The position numbers and the translations under genes were made by a program. From contig NW_026516821.1 in NCBI RefSeq assembly GCF_025766255.1, forward strand, positions 1-64,000: DNA of 64,000 nucleotides. Direction: 5' to 3'. This stretch comes from Zychaea mexicana (lineage: Eukaryota; Mucoromycota; Mucoromycetes; Mucorales; Lichtheimiaceae). Under the pieces are notes generated by a model, which did no database searches, was not told where the DNA came from, and worked only from the letters and a program-made list of their open reading frames with translations. This document shows, piece by piece, positions 31,741 through 49,800 of the stretch. How positions within the stretch are numbered: the first letter of the stretch is position 1; the number at the start of each line of letters is the position of its first letter.

Positions 31741-32494
31741 AGTACTATATTGTATTCACATTTGCAAACCATTGTAAGTCTTTAATGGGGTGGGTGGTAA
31801 AACATTTGGATGCGAGGATCTTTAAACTTACTGTTCATATCCACACTCGAACATGATATCTTCAAGGTAGACTTTGGTACTGTTTTTCTTGATATATACG
31901 CACCAACATGTTTTCTCTTCTTCTTCATGACCTGTTCTGAACCAGTCTTTTGCTCCGGCCGATGATTCAGTTGAGCCAGTTTTTGACGTTTGTGGTCAGC
32001 TTGATTTTATGGCGATTTTTTCCTTTATAAAACTTGTAGATTGCTCCTTCATGATTTCTTGAACAATCTCGTTCAATTATTATAAACAAATTGGTAAGGG
32101 GTAAAAATCCTCATGAGCGTGGTAGACGGGAGGAGAAAAGAAAAGAATGAAAAAGTGGAAAGACAAAGAAAAGGGAAGAACAAAGGACGATTGTTGCTAA
32201 TCACGCAATATGTAGCGTTGAGAATCAAAGTCACGCCAATTCATGCACACGACATCACCTAATTGGTCCAGCAATCTTTTACATATCCGGAACAAGGTCT
32301 TTGTTCCCTTACTTTCAACCACGCACAATCATACTGCTATTGACAATGAAATAAAGCACGTATTTTATCAACAATCTTTGTTATACACTCAAGAATTGCG
32401 TCTACCCTTCGATTTTACGTATTCATCGCTACAGTCTGGAGTCATCCCGTCCCTTTTGATTTTGCAACCTGAAAGGCGTGGATGTGGGTGTATA

Positions 32495-34200
32495 AGTTTA
32501 TGGCAGCGACATTAGTGTGGCGAAGCTAAACAAGTAGCTTTAATACCAGTTGAATCACAGTAGAAGGGTGTACGGAAATCCAAGTCCAGTAGACACGCCA
32601 GCATGTTAGGATGACGGATGGAACGGCCTTGGTCTGTTGCAGCAGGGACATTGGGGCAGTCCAGGTTGATAAATGAATAGAGAAGGGGTTGAGATCTGGC
32701 ATAACATAAAGATCAAGAATACTATGGAGGTGACTGGTAGTGGTGAACGTGTGGTGCTCGACACCAGATATCACTCCGGGACGGATGGTGCATTATACTA
32801 CGCCAAGGCTGGCGCCAACGTCGAGCGATGGGTGTCCGGTTGTGTGGCGGTCTACAAACATTGTCCGAATAGAGAGGAAGAGATGTACGAATGCTGTGGT
32901 TCTTATCGGTGAAACAAACGGCGAAGAGCGTACGCAGCACATTATCGTTGGTGGTGCCAAGCTGTCGGTTATGTTGACCCAACGGGTGGGGCGCAGGAAG
33001 GCAAAATCGACTATGAAAATTTCTTAGTATGATGCGGCCAAGCTGCGTAGTTTCAGAATTAGCGAGTGACATTTGGATGGGGGATCGGGTAATTTTGTGA
33101 TAGAGGTCGTCGTAGTAAGCCCTATTTTTCGTCAAAGACGAACAAGTCCAACACCTTAATTTTCTTTGAGGGTCGAAAAGCGGAGCAAGTCCTTGGCTCC
33201 GAGATCCCCATATTGTGCGGCAAGGCAAGCAGAGCACAAGCATTAGTGGAATATATATGGATGATGGTGCTAGTTGAAGTTGATCGATCACGGCCAGAAG
33301 AAGTGATGCTATCATATTGCAGAAGATTTGTTGCTGTAGAAAACGAGGATGTGATTCAAGAAAGGCGACTAAAGGCCGATGATCTGAGGAATTTTGTGTG
33401 ATGCTCATCAACAAGTGATGTACCAGATAAGGTACTACCAGGAAACCTGATGTATTGGCGTTAGGGAACTCGATTAAAGGTTGTATCCAAGGTAGTCGAA
33501 GCGCTTGTTGCTATGTCCGAGAGTCGAGAACTTGTACGCCACCCTGATGCTGTGGTTGATGGGGATGGAACATGGCAATTTTAGGGGAACATGTGGTGTG
33601 AAATGAAGCTGGATGGGATGCTCTGTAGTTTATTCCTAAAAGGACGCAGCAGCACCACTGGCTAACGGCAGGCCATATTGTAGTCGAGAAAGCCATATGT
33701 ATTGTGCTTAGGGATATTACACGCTCGCGCACAGACAGTAGGCATCGCTGATATAATTAATAGCCATCGCGTATGCGGATGAGGTGGCGATCCATAAAAA
33801 GACGATGTTGTATTTCGGATCTATATTGCCTAGAACAATAGACCAAGTAGGTCATTGCTTCAAACTTGACCGATCGTGACAGGCTGGGGTATGCGAATCT
33901 GGCAAGATGTTGATTCCATCACGGTTGTGGCTGGCTCAAAAAAGACACTGCTATGGACGTTAATACGAGCGTTTGATTGCCTGTTAATAACGATGGAGGT
34001 GATGTGTAAGTGTTCCAGGTCAATGGCTTTGTTAAGAAAGACACATATATCGTCTGCATAGAGTTTCCAAGTATTTCGAGTGGCAGAGGTGGAAGAATAA
34101 TATAAAGGAAGCTATCTTATGCACATTGATATTTATGATATTCAATATATTCTGCTATATCAGTAAAAGTGCGTGTATCATAGACGCGTTAGCCATGTGA
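32495..34200 (-). pseudogene. Old 5'-truncated LINE relic (minus orientation)
   Basis: The longest frame (32722-33414) reads SITQNSSDHRPL, IASLLLAVIDQLQLAPSSIYIP, GRIILRNFHSRFCLPAPHPL and QLGTTNDNV, clearly homologous to ORF2 of the intact LINE. The RT end lies near 34070 (YVSFLTK, a decayed YADD-VCVFL context). The whole stretch aligns with 4946-6660 in reverse complement. Frameshifts and stops throughout. Confidence 0.75.
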
Positions 34201-35832
34201 AAATCTATCCACCTTATCACACGTTTTCAAAAAGCTAAAGTAATGTCCTGTAACAGGTCCAGTGCTTAGAATCTCAAATCTTCACCCAGCCTTTCTCTTC
34301 TTATTAGGATGAGATATGCTCACATTAACTTTATATATTCCTGAAGCAGAGTTCGCGCCCTACACTATTGTAGTGTTTTGCTCGTGTAGTTGGCATTGCT
34401 ACAATAGCAGGAGTACCAACCATTGACTAAGCTTTTGTGCGTTTCATATATATATGGAATGGTGATTCTAATAAGTAAATACGCACTTAGTAAAGATATC
34501 CATGTATGTTTGACCAATCAGCAACACAATCATTACGTCCATTACTAGCTTAGTTTGTACTATTTCTTTCAACAGAGTGAAAGTCTGCTTTAATCAATGA
34601 TGAATCGCATTCTGTTCTCATAAAATTATGAACAGTGCTACTGTATGTGAGACTTCTAGCGCACCCAGTCTTAAGTTCATTTATTAATTGCTCAGAAGGT
34701 TTAGAATCATTATACATAAATAAGTGTCAATTTACGAATTTCATTGAAAATGGCTTTACGGCCCTGTTCGTTACCAATAAAAATTGAATTACTATTCATA
34801 TTGCTTCATCAATCTCTGTGTATGTAAAGCTTATATGTATGATATTTGATATACATAGAACTGCTTCGCTGGTGCCAAATTACTCATATAAATCTTCACT
34901 TTGAAAAATTAATATTGTTCCTCATCAGTGTACGGAGTATATGTATATGAGCGCTTTTCAGTCATTTCTCTCAAAAGTGATGCCGCAACTCTCTCCTCTA
35001 ACATATGTTCCAAATGCTCTACATTTACGTGCGTATAGTACTCGGTTTTGATGTTATATAACAAATTATTGTTTGTGAAGCTGTGAAGACAAAATGCGAC
35101 AACTGACTTCTAAGCTGAGATATTTATCGATCTGTGACATTTTTACTTGGTGCGACATCATCGCTTTTTACAAACCCTGTCCCTTTTTTTCTACCAGCGA
35201 AGAAGAGCATGTCCGGTAACTATTTGAATGGGCCCAGCTGTTATACACCCTCACAGCAGAAAGGTTATCATGCATGATTTATAGGAGACGGAGTGAGAGA
35301 ACAATAAGAGGGAGAGAGTACGTACTCAGTAGTAGCGCAGTGCGGGAGAGTGGTTCCGATGCGAAGGGTGTTTATAGTAGTACAAACGCATGCATCTCTC
35401 TCTTGGTCTTACGTACTCTCTAACTCTACTATCATGCTAACAAGTAACCAACATCAATGACACACATAATCCTCACATGCTTCAATCCGGTCAAAACACG
35501 TTCCTCGATCAATGGGTCAGTCAATCAAATAAAAGTTCGATTTAGAGAAGAAAAGATCTAATGATAACAGCAGTGAACAACCCCCCCTCCCCAAAAAAAA
35601 GGGCCGGGCCTTACAATATCATCCTTTCGATGTACCTCTCTTCCTCCTCAAGCATGCAAGGAATGATTTGGGAGGGGAACCAAAAAAAGGGCAAGACGTC
35701 ACCGCCTATTGGCTCCGAGTCGAAATAGTTCTTTTCTTTTTTTTTTTTCACAAAGAATTTGCTGACTTTTTTTTTTCCTTCCTCTTTGTCCTGTCAAACA
35801 GAGAAAAAAGGACATTCGTACACACATACATT
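34201..35832. other. AT-rich intergenic region upstream of the helicase gene
   Basis: No gene recognised. The last 600 bp hold pyrimidine tracts, T runs at 35741-35775 and the presumed promoter/5' UTR of the helicase gene. A purine-rich GAGAGAG stretch is at 35280-35330. Confidence 0.4.
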
Positions 35833-40120
<4,288 letters not shown>

Positions 40121-40496
40121 CTTGTCTTACAAAAACAACAGAAAATTCACACCTTGCAAAAGAAATTCTCAATTTGCTCAAATACAACAACGGAACAACA
40201 GAGGGAAAGGCTTAGAGATTAGTCTTTGTAAAATTTAGATTAATCTTTGTACATACTTAAAATTACCCTATTAAAGAACAGTGTTGCATATGTATTTTCT
40301 CTTTACATACATTTCACCTAAAAAAAATAAGCACGTCTGTTTTGAGCCTCTTCTTCGTTTGACGCATTATAATCTGCATGAATATAGGCTGTACTTGGGG
40401 GGGTTTGCTACTGAAGCGGAGCTGGACTTGCGTTGCATTTCTTTTGACAAGTGGCAAGAGCGTGTTGGTCCACCATAAAGTCCTTCTCCTTGTGCA

Positions 40497-43400
40497 ATGC
40501 GGCTCAAGGCAATAGTACTCGCCACCACGCTGACAGCATGTCTGCAGCATTACGCGTTGGCAGCGCCATCAACAACTGTAGACTTGACGTTGGTCACACC
40601 TTGGTGTGCTCCTAATCTTGCCGTAGAGCTAGTGTAAAGTACCTCTTTTTTTTTTTGCTGTATATAACGTTGTTCCACGCAACAAACAACATCCTAATCG
40701 TGACTTCGCACTGTTTCCAGAGAAACAGCATCCAACGGCAACAACACACTCTTTTTTGATTTCGTTGACAAAATTACTGCTAAGGCAACAGCAGCCGATT
40801 CAAAGTCATCCGACGAAAACACGGCTCAACAAATTTACAATGACGCGCTCGCCATCATTGAACCGTACCTGACGCGACCTGATTTAGCCAAAATGGCACT
40901 CGCGATACATGCTGCTGCACCGCGTATTGAGGCCTACCACCAATACTATCGTGAAAATGTGCATGTCAGTGACGTACCATTGCCATGCCAACAAAAGGGT
41001 GTGTGGGCCGATATAGGAGGATCACAAGAACAACAAGCTATTGTATGCAGTCCCGACAACCTCAAATTTGACAACACGCATTATTACAAGCCGGACCTTT
41101 TACCCTTTGATCATGTACTGCTTCAACAAGGAGTGCCTATGGACCATGCAGTCGTGCTGTATACAGTGGATTTTTCATCCGATACCTTTAAACTGTTTCA
41201 TCAGGCGTTGACGCGAGCTGTACAAGAACGGCCTGGTTTCGCGTACATTGTTCGTTACATGCCGCCGCCTAATGCTGCCGACAGCAAGAAATGTGATTAT
41301 CAGTTGGCCTTGACAGGTTATGGCGTGGAAATGGCATTGAAAAAGACGGATTATTTGGTGATTGATGACCGGAACAATGACGCGTCCTCCACGCAAGCCT
41401 CGGTGAAAGGCAAACTGGCCAGTTTTGGAAAGAAGATCAGTCAAACGTTGTTTGAGGACGATAACGCTACACCTTCCAAGGTTGAGCCCTTGACACAACA
41501 AGAAATACAAGGTAGTAATGATAATAAGCAACAACGACAACAACATACATAGATATTTTAGAGATATACTTAAAATGAGACGGAGAGATATTTAGATTTG
41601 GGTCTCAAGGCTACTCAGTTTATCACGAAGTCCGAAAATCCATTATCGACCTTGGTACAGCTAGCACAGGATTTCCCAATGCACGGCCGTCGCATCAGCG
41701 AGCTTTCACTTGACGAAAATTTGGTTCGAGAAGTTCTTGAAAATCGACGCTCGTTTTCTGTTGACAACGCCATGTGGCTTAATGGTGTCGTACTAGATGA
41801 AAACGAAGTGGATCCATTTTCGTAAGTCAACAAAGCTATAGAGCTCCCGTGAGGGATATGTCGCGTTACTGATGATGACTTTTTAATCAGGTTGATTCGT
41901 GCGCTTCAGCGAGAAGAAAAGCTTATCCAGTCATTTGAGTCACTGGGTGTCGGATCCCACAAGGCCATTGATATCATGACGCATTCTTCATTGAGTAAAA
42001 TGGAAGCGAATAGCCAAGGTGGTGAACCTACCGATATCTATGACGTGCGTTCGGATTTGGTGCTGTGGTGGAACAATCTGGAAAAGGATAAACGATACAA
42101 AAATTGGTCCAGCAATTTGATGGATGTAAGTGCGTCTTTATTGGAACTGCGCATGACGGATAATGATGAAGAACTTATCTTGTACGTAGATGTTGAAACC
42201 CGTCTACCCAGGTCAACTACGAGCAATTAAGCGCAACGTCTATAATGTTGTTATGGTTGAGAACCTTGCAACTGTCGATAGCTTGAAACGAATTGCGGAA
42301 CAAGTGGTTGAAATGGTCAAACATAACACACCTATCCGTTTTGGCGTTGTTCCCATGGTCACTGATCAAAAAGATTCAGGTATTGAGCATAATTACCACA
42401 CACCAGCAAGATTGTTATGGATCGGCTGAAATTATGTATTACTGTTCTAGCAACGGCCGTTGCAGTTGTGCTTGATAACTTGTATCAGACAAAAGGCAAG
42501 AAAGAAGGATTGGCGTTCTTGACAAAGGTTCGTACATTGTCAACTGATGCAAGGCTTAATGTAAAAAGCAAAACTCGTAGAACAAGTTTTAATAATTTTT
42601 ATATCTCTCTTCTTGTAACTTTGATAGCTACTAGGAATTTTAGAAACATCCAAATCCGACCGTGCCACTCTGAGTATGGTTGAAAAGGCCTATGGTAGCT
42701 CTTTGGCTCCTTTGCTTGAAGAGAAAAAGGACTACATCCAACAAGTAGAAGCATTTCTTGCTCGCCTTGGTATTGGATCAACTGAGCCTGTCATGTTTTT
42801 GAACGGCAAGTTGTTTGAGCTCGATGAACAAAAGGTAAGAGACGACTACCCCTATTAGCTACAAAGCTTGAAGCTAAAGAAAATCACATAAATTTTACGC
42901 ATGTAGCAATGGACTCGCGTCTTGATGATGGGTCTTCAAGAGCAAACTCAATTGGTGGCACGAGGCATCTACTTTGGTTCTATCGATGATGATGATAATG
43001 TCTACGATTATCTTTTGTCCCAGTCATATGTGTCTGTGTCACGTAACCCTTATATCACCGTGTCAGAGGGTCATCCCTTGCGCATGATGGCCTTGTCGGC
43101 CGCTCATGATACCTCAGATATAATCTATCTCACCGGTAAGTTGACGCAGTAGCCGTGATAGAAAGAAACGAAAAAAAATCGATCTAGCAACAAATTTAAC
43201 TGTTGATGCTTAGCCCCCGAATCTTCCGAGCCGGACACGACACAAGTAGATACCAATGTCTGGATTGTTGCCGATTTGGACACTTTGCCCGGGTTGAAAC
43301 TGGCATCTGAGGCACTTTTATTTTTGGTAAAGCCATCTAACGAGATTCGTTTGTTGTCAACAGTAGACAAGTATGGATAATCTAACACCAGACATTGTGG

Positions 43401-46160
43401 CTACTCCTATATAGGAAAAACGTGAGAATGTGCGCTTGGCATTAATCCACAATGGTGACAGTGACCAGTCATCCAAAGATGCAACAATTTCCACCGTCCT
43501 TTATCGAGAACTGGCTTCTGGAAACAAGGACGCTATTAAGGAACTTATTGACAAGGCTATCTCTTCTAGAGACCAGATTATATCTAGCAATCCTGAGCAA
43601 ATTAAAATGTTCGCCCCTGGATCACCTATCGTTGAGTCAGCTGCAAATCATGCAGCTCAAAACCAAGCGCGTGTACTCGGAGGATCAGAGCTGGAAAAGA
43701 ATTTCTCAGGAATTGTCGTGAATGGACGGGTGAGTCGTCTTTGGACTCCAAAAGCCCTGAAACTGCGTTTCTTTATATTTGATACTAATGATCATTTGCA
43801 TAGATTGTTGGTCCACTTGCATCGGAGGATACGTTTACCAAGGACGATTTTATCAGTTTGCTCCGCTACGAAACTGAGAACCGTATTCAACCCGTCAAGG
43901 AAGCGTTCCTGGCCAGTGAAACGACAACAAGCCAACCTTTACCTGATGTGCTCACCCGCATCGCATTACTTTTGGAAGAAGACAAGGCTAGTGTTCAACA
44001 AGATATCTTTACTGCCGGAAAACCGACGATCCGTCAACGTCCTTACCGTGTGCGCAAGGGAGAGCATAGCAAGATCAGTATAGGCGACGAAACAACAGCT
44101 TTTGCACAAATCGGCGTGGTGCTAAATCCACTTAGCGAAACAGCGCAAAAATGGGCGGCCTTGTTGGAAACATTATCCGAAGTAGACGGCATCTATATCG
44201 AGCTCCACTTTAGTCCAACATACAAGTTGACCGAAATTCCAATGAAACGGTTCTATCGCTATGTGTTTGACCGAGAGCTCCACTTTGATTCGACCACAGG
44301 CGACTTGGCAACCCCCATGGCCTACTTTGCCGATCTTCCCGTAGATGCTCTGTATACGCTCGGCGTCGATACCATCAATGCATGGCACGTTACAGTCAAG
44401 GACGCCAATGTTGATTTAGACAATATCCAACTGAGCGATGCTCCTCAGGTCTCCGCTATATACGAGCTTGAGCGTATCCTGATAGAGGGCCATTGTGTGG
44501 ATGCTGCCAATCGATCGCCTCCGCGCGGCTTACAGTTTGTTTTGGGCACACCTTCTACAGCAGCCATGACGGATACGATTGTGATGGCCAATCTCGGCTA
44601 TTTCCAATTGAAAGCACAGCCTGGTGTTTGGGACCTACGATTGCGTGAAGGACGGTCGAGCGAGGTGTATCACATTGAAAGTATCGGCACCGAAGGCAAA
44701 TGGCAGTCTGCAACGTCCGAGACGGATGGCAAGGACGAAATGGTGCTACGCCAACTTGCCCTCACGTCATTCGAAGGTCTTACCGTATTTCCTCAAGTGC
44801 GCAAAAATCAAGGCATGGAAGCAGAAGATGTGTTGGCTGAATCCAACAAAGGTGACGCCTCCTCAGAACAGGGCTTATGGTCTTCAATGAAAAAGAAGCT
44901 GTTTGGTAATGAAAATGATGCAAACACGGCCGGTGGTGCTATACAACCAAAGGCAAAGCAGGCAGATATCAACATTTTCTCTGTCGCCTCTGGACAACTT
45001 TACGAACGATTCATGTCTATCATGATTGCCTCTGTCATGGAACACACCAACAGCACCGTCAAATTCTGGTTTATCGAGAACTTTTTGTCGCCATCATTCA
45101 AGGTAATTCCACATAACTCTTTAACTTTATCTTGATCGATCTCTAAAACTAATATATCCCTGCTCTTTGGTGTTTTTTAATAAGGACTTTGTACCACACA
45201 TGGCTCGCGAGTACAACTTTGATTATGAAATGATTACATACAAGTGGCCATCATGGCTCCGTGGTCAAAAGGAAAAGCAACGTACGATTTGGGGCTACAA
45301 GATTTTGTTCCTGGATGTGTTGTTCCCACTGGATCTCGACAAGGTTATCTTTGTTGACGCCGATCAAATCGTACGCACGGATCTTCAGGAGCTTGTTGAT
45401 TTGGATTTGCATGGCGCTCCATATGGCTATACTCCTTTCTGTACTGATAGAACGGAAATGGATGGATTCCGCTTCTGGAATCAAGGTTATTGGAAAGATC
45501 ATTTACGTGGCAGGCCTTACCACATTAGGTAAGCACATAGAAACAAAGTGTGCGTTTGGAGCTAATAGGAATAGGTGGGAGAGGGGCCTTTTTTTTGCCG
45601 TTACTTAATACCGTTTTCTCAAAAAAAAAAAACTATGCGTAGCGCGCTCTATGTGATTGATTTGGTTCAGTTCCGCAAGATGGCTGCAGGTGATCGATTA
45701 CGCGCCCAATACCAACAACTAAGCGCAGATCCAAACTCGCTTGCCAACCTTGACCAAGATCTTCCGAACAACATGATACATGCTGTGCCCATCTACTCAT
45801 TACCACAAGATTGGCTCTGGTGCGAAACATGGTGTAGTGACGAAAGCCTCAAATCTGCCAAAACCATTGATCTGGTAAGTTATCTTACATTCTATGTATA
45901 CAAAGATGCGGTACTTTGGATCAAGCAAAAATTCATAATTCTTACTTTTTTGTGTCACTTAGTGCAATAACCCATTGACCAAGGAGCCGAAGCTCGATCG
46001 CGCACGACGCCAAGTACCAGAATGGGAAGCATATGATGAGCAAGTGGATGCTTTGCGGAAACGTATCGCGGTGCTTGAACCATCCACTTCCGACACTGAC
46101 GTGAAGAAGGAACAGGAACCAAGTGTGGAGGGGAAACGGCACGTCAAGGATGAGTTGTAA
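40497..46160 (+). CDS. UDP-glucose:glycoprotein glucosyltransferase (UGGT)
   Basis: Fourteen exons (40497-40633, 40721-41511, 41596-41821, 41891-42125, 42190-42379, 42451-42527, 42628-42834, 42907-43135, 43214-43326, 43415-43729, 43804-45102, 45185-45528, 45643-45874, 45963-46160) join in frame to 1530 aa, the usual UGGT size. A signal peptide ([17 protein letters not shown]) is followed by the thioredoxin-like folding-sensor region with typical blocks ([23 protein letters not shown]). The C-terminal GT24 catalytic domain has [12 protein letters not shown] (metal-binding DxD), YGYTPFC and [21 protein letters not shown]. The protein ends VKDEL, an ER-retrieval signal. It re-glucosylates misfolded N-glycoproteins in the ER lumen for another calnexin cycle. 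376 bp separate it from the helicase gene. Confidence 0.97.
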
Positions 46161-46853
46161 AATACTATAATCGTTATACATTATACTAGGGCTATGTAAA
46201 AGTACCAAGGTCAAGCAAAATCACATACATTTACACACTTGAAAAAAGCAAAAATATCCCCACGAATTTATGGCAGAATAAAAGATATCACAAGTGCCAC
46301 TACATATTTTCTTCTACATATCAAATAACAGCAATACTTCAATGGATTAACGGTATTTATATCAGCTACATTATATGCACCTCCTCCACAACAAATGGCA
46401 AAAATGCTATGTATACAAGCAACAAAATTTGGGGATGCGCCTTGTACACAGAGCGAGCCAATCGACAATTTCGTCATATAAACTGATGGACGGATACATA
46501 TATCAGTAGGAAAAAAGGTTCAAAAGTTGCTGCAAATATGTAAAATTACTTTTTTGTTTTATGTTTTTTGCGAATGAAGAAGAGAAAAAGAAAAAGACGA
46601 TGGATGTATTAAGCGGTGTGGAAGGAGGGGAAAGCAAAGGAAACCAAGTTGAATTACGTACTAGAGAGCAAAAGAAAGAAAGAAGAAACAGAAGAAAGAG
46701 GGTGCATGCTAGAAGAAGAAAGGAGTTGGGTGAGGTAGAGAGATATTGGTATTGAGCGAAATATGTGAGTGGGTTTGTGTTTGTTGATGTGATGGTTGTG
46801 TTTAGTAAAGGTTAAATGGAAGAGGGGTTGATACAAATGCGTTGAAGGTCTTT
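46161..46853. other. Convergent 3' intergenic region
   Basis: Lies between two genes that end toward each other. Contains a long purine-rich stretch at 46565-46745 (AAGAGAAAAAG, AGAAGAAAGAAG). No gene seen. Confidence 0.5.
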
Positions 46854-49800
46854 CTAGACTTTGCCCTTGTTGACATAGTCCTACATATAACAAAGAAAAC
46901 CGAATGGCTGATAAGTAAAGGACATAGTGTGTATCATATACTACTTACCGTAAACTCAAAGGTTGGATCAGGTACGCAGAAAGGATGTGATAGCAATTGA
47001 GCAGCCGTGGGCCGTTTGCTCGGATCACTAAGAGGAAAATAAAAGATTATTACAAAGTCTTGCAAAAGAGAGATCGAGAAAGAGAGGTACATATATCCGT
47101 ACATTTGAAAGCATTGTCTTAGGAAATCTTTGCCAACATCAGACATGTCTTCGGGAACGTCGGGTGACTTTTGGCAACCAAGCTATTATAGTCAAAAGAA
47201 CGAGGCCTTCGATTAGTCTCTACCCAGATTTCTCTCACACACACAGAGCAAACATGAACGACCCATGACGTACATTGTAAAGAGTCGCAATTTGGTTAAG
47301 TGTTAGCCAAGGTCGTTGACCAGTAAACATTTCAATCACTGTGCAGCCCAAGCTCCAAATATCAACTTTGGCGCTATACGGCTCGTTCTTGACTACTTCA
47401 GGTGCCATCCAATAAACGGAACCTATCCAGTTTTGAGAGAAATGAATGTATGAGATCAATGTGCCACCGTCACCCTATGAAGATCTGGATAGAGATGTGT
47501 AGTCAAATGAACGATAATTACCTCGTAAGGACATGCGCGAGTTTTGATCATACACTTCATCATAATCGTTCTTCTTGGATAAACCAAAGTCAGAGATCTT
47601 GCATACACCATCCCCTTCTACTAGAATATTGGCAGCTTTGATGTCCTTTTTTTTAGAAGGGAATCACGGTGGTTAATAATCCACTAGGTATTCGGAAAAA
47701 ACCAAAAAGTTACGAAAAAAAAAGCGAGGTCGTTTACCCGATGAAGGATGCTCCTTGAGTGCAGATACTCGATACCCATACAGATTTGACGCGTGAAATG
47801 GCGCACCAAGGGCTCTTCAAAAGCACCATGCAACGCCAATCGACTGGAAATACTACCGCCCGAAACATATTCCAAAAAGATGTTGACGACACCCTCGCTG
47901 TCGTCTCGACCGTATCCCAGGTATTGGACAATGTTGTCATGATCCAAGTCACGTAGCATGGCGATTTCTTGATACAAAGCATCGACCATGTCATGCTGAT
48001 GGCTGTCCAACAGATCTGATTTGGTTTTGGGTATTTCGACCTGCTTGACAGCAATTACTTCGCCCGTGGCTACATTGAAAGCCAAATACACGCGGCCAAA
48101 CGATCCTTTGCCGATCAGTTTACCCCTGATCCATTGTACGGATTGTCCATCATGCGTCGTACTGCCGTTATGGCTCATGTTCATGCTGTATTCCTGTTCG
48201 CGCACGAGTTGCAGTTGCTCCTTGGGCTTGACCTCCACGACCCGTTGGCCCCAGAGCTTGGTACTTTTGCGCCGCAGGATCGACCCTCCTTTGGCTGAGG
48301 CTTTGCGCGCCCGATTGTATTTCTTGCTCGCCTCGCGGGCTACAATACGGATCGATTTTGTGTGCGTCAGTCGTCGATTGATAGGTTGTTGCTGTTGAGG
48401 TCGTTGTTGCTGCAGGGGTACCGGTTGCTGCAGCTGTCCACCGACAACAATCTCCTTGTCTAGATCATGGTTGTCAAAGTACTTGTCCATGTTCTGACAC
48501 ACGACTTCGGCAGGTGGTCGTTCGCCCCAGAACTCGCGCGGAGATGCAGGTGGGGTGCTGCTGGTTCTGGTACTAGCATCGTCAGATGATCCATCGTGCA
48601 TGGTTCCATCGTTACGTTGCAGTGGGTGTACAGTAGATGGCGCTACTGCCCATAATTGTGCAGTTGGTCTGTGCTGTTGTTGCAGCTGGTGTCTTTGATG
48701 CGTCTCTGCAAGATTTGGGCAACTGGTTCGGGGCGGAACAGCCCAGAGGCCACTACCATTGCTGCTGCCACTGCTACTGCTGGCGCTACTACTGCCTTCT
48801 CCTCCTGGATGGATCGGTCGTCGGGTTCGATGATCGAATGTTGGCTCTGAACGTCGAGTCCACCTCGGATCGTCATGATTGACAGTGCTGTTTGCGGTCA
48901 AGTGGGGCTCATGAATATACGGAACGCTTCCGGTACGTTGTCGTTGGTATTTAATGTCACTGCTCTCTGACGCATGGGGTTGGGTAGGATGCTCATACAT
49001 GTCTTCGGGCTGGCAGGGTGTCGGTGGATCGGAAAGCTGAACACCAACAGGTTCATCATAGGGGGACGCGCGTAATATTTCACGGCTACTGTGTCGACAC
49101 ACTTTGCTGGGAAATATGAATGGGCTGGACTCTTGCAAGCCGCCATCGCCAGCGCTGACTGGACTGTGTGATCTACAAAGAAAGTAGGGAGAATGAATGA
49201 CTAGATGTCCAAGGTGATGATATATGCAGTCTGATTGGACTTACTTGTGAGTGGTATTGAGATGGGGTGATGAAGGGGTATCTGAAGGAGAATGACCGAG
49301 CTCTGGGGTCGAGAGGGAATAAGCTGAATTGCCATAAAAAGCAGCTGAAGGGGGTTGTTGTTGCTGGTGATCGTAGTATTGGTGAGTATCGATCGCACGC
49401 AAGTACCGGTTTTCTGTGTACGGTGGCTGCTGCTGCTGCTGTTGTTGTTGCTGACGAACAAGCCCTGCTGTGGACGGGTGCTGATAGTTGGGTGCAAAAC
49501 AAACGAGGATATGTTGATTGGCGGAATGATCAGCAATAGAGCAAAGGTACATGATGTCCTGCGAGGCCAATGGCGTTTCTGCATATAGGGTTAATAATGA
49601 TTCTACTTTTTTCTTTCTTTCTTTCTTTTTGCTGCTGCTGGTGCTGCTTCTTTGCTTGCTTACATGCAGGTCAAACCTGAATTTTCTCTCTCTCTCACTC
49701 TCTCTCTCAAACAGACACATTGTAATTTATACTTGCCTGGATCCGGTCCGTTCTCATGGAAATAGTAAAACTCGTCTCGGTTGCCTTGGACATCCAATCT

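Noticed and set aside
41512..41552. Extension of UGGT exon 2 to the stop after QQRQQHT
   Set aside because: It reads through a GTAGTA donor. Splicing at 41511 joins EIQ to [10 protein letters not shown], which matches UGGT.
47684..47737. Kinase exon 6 continuing past HR to a stop (VNDLAFFF)
   Set aside because: A GTAAAC donor follows HR, and the next exon supplies D-IKAAN, completing the HRD motif.
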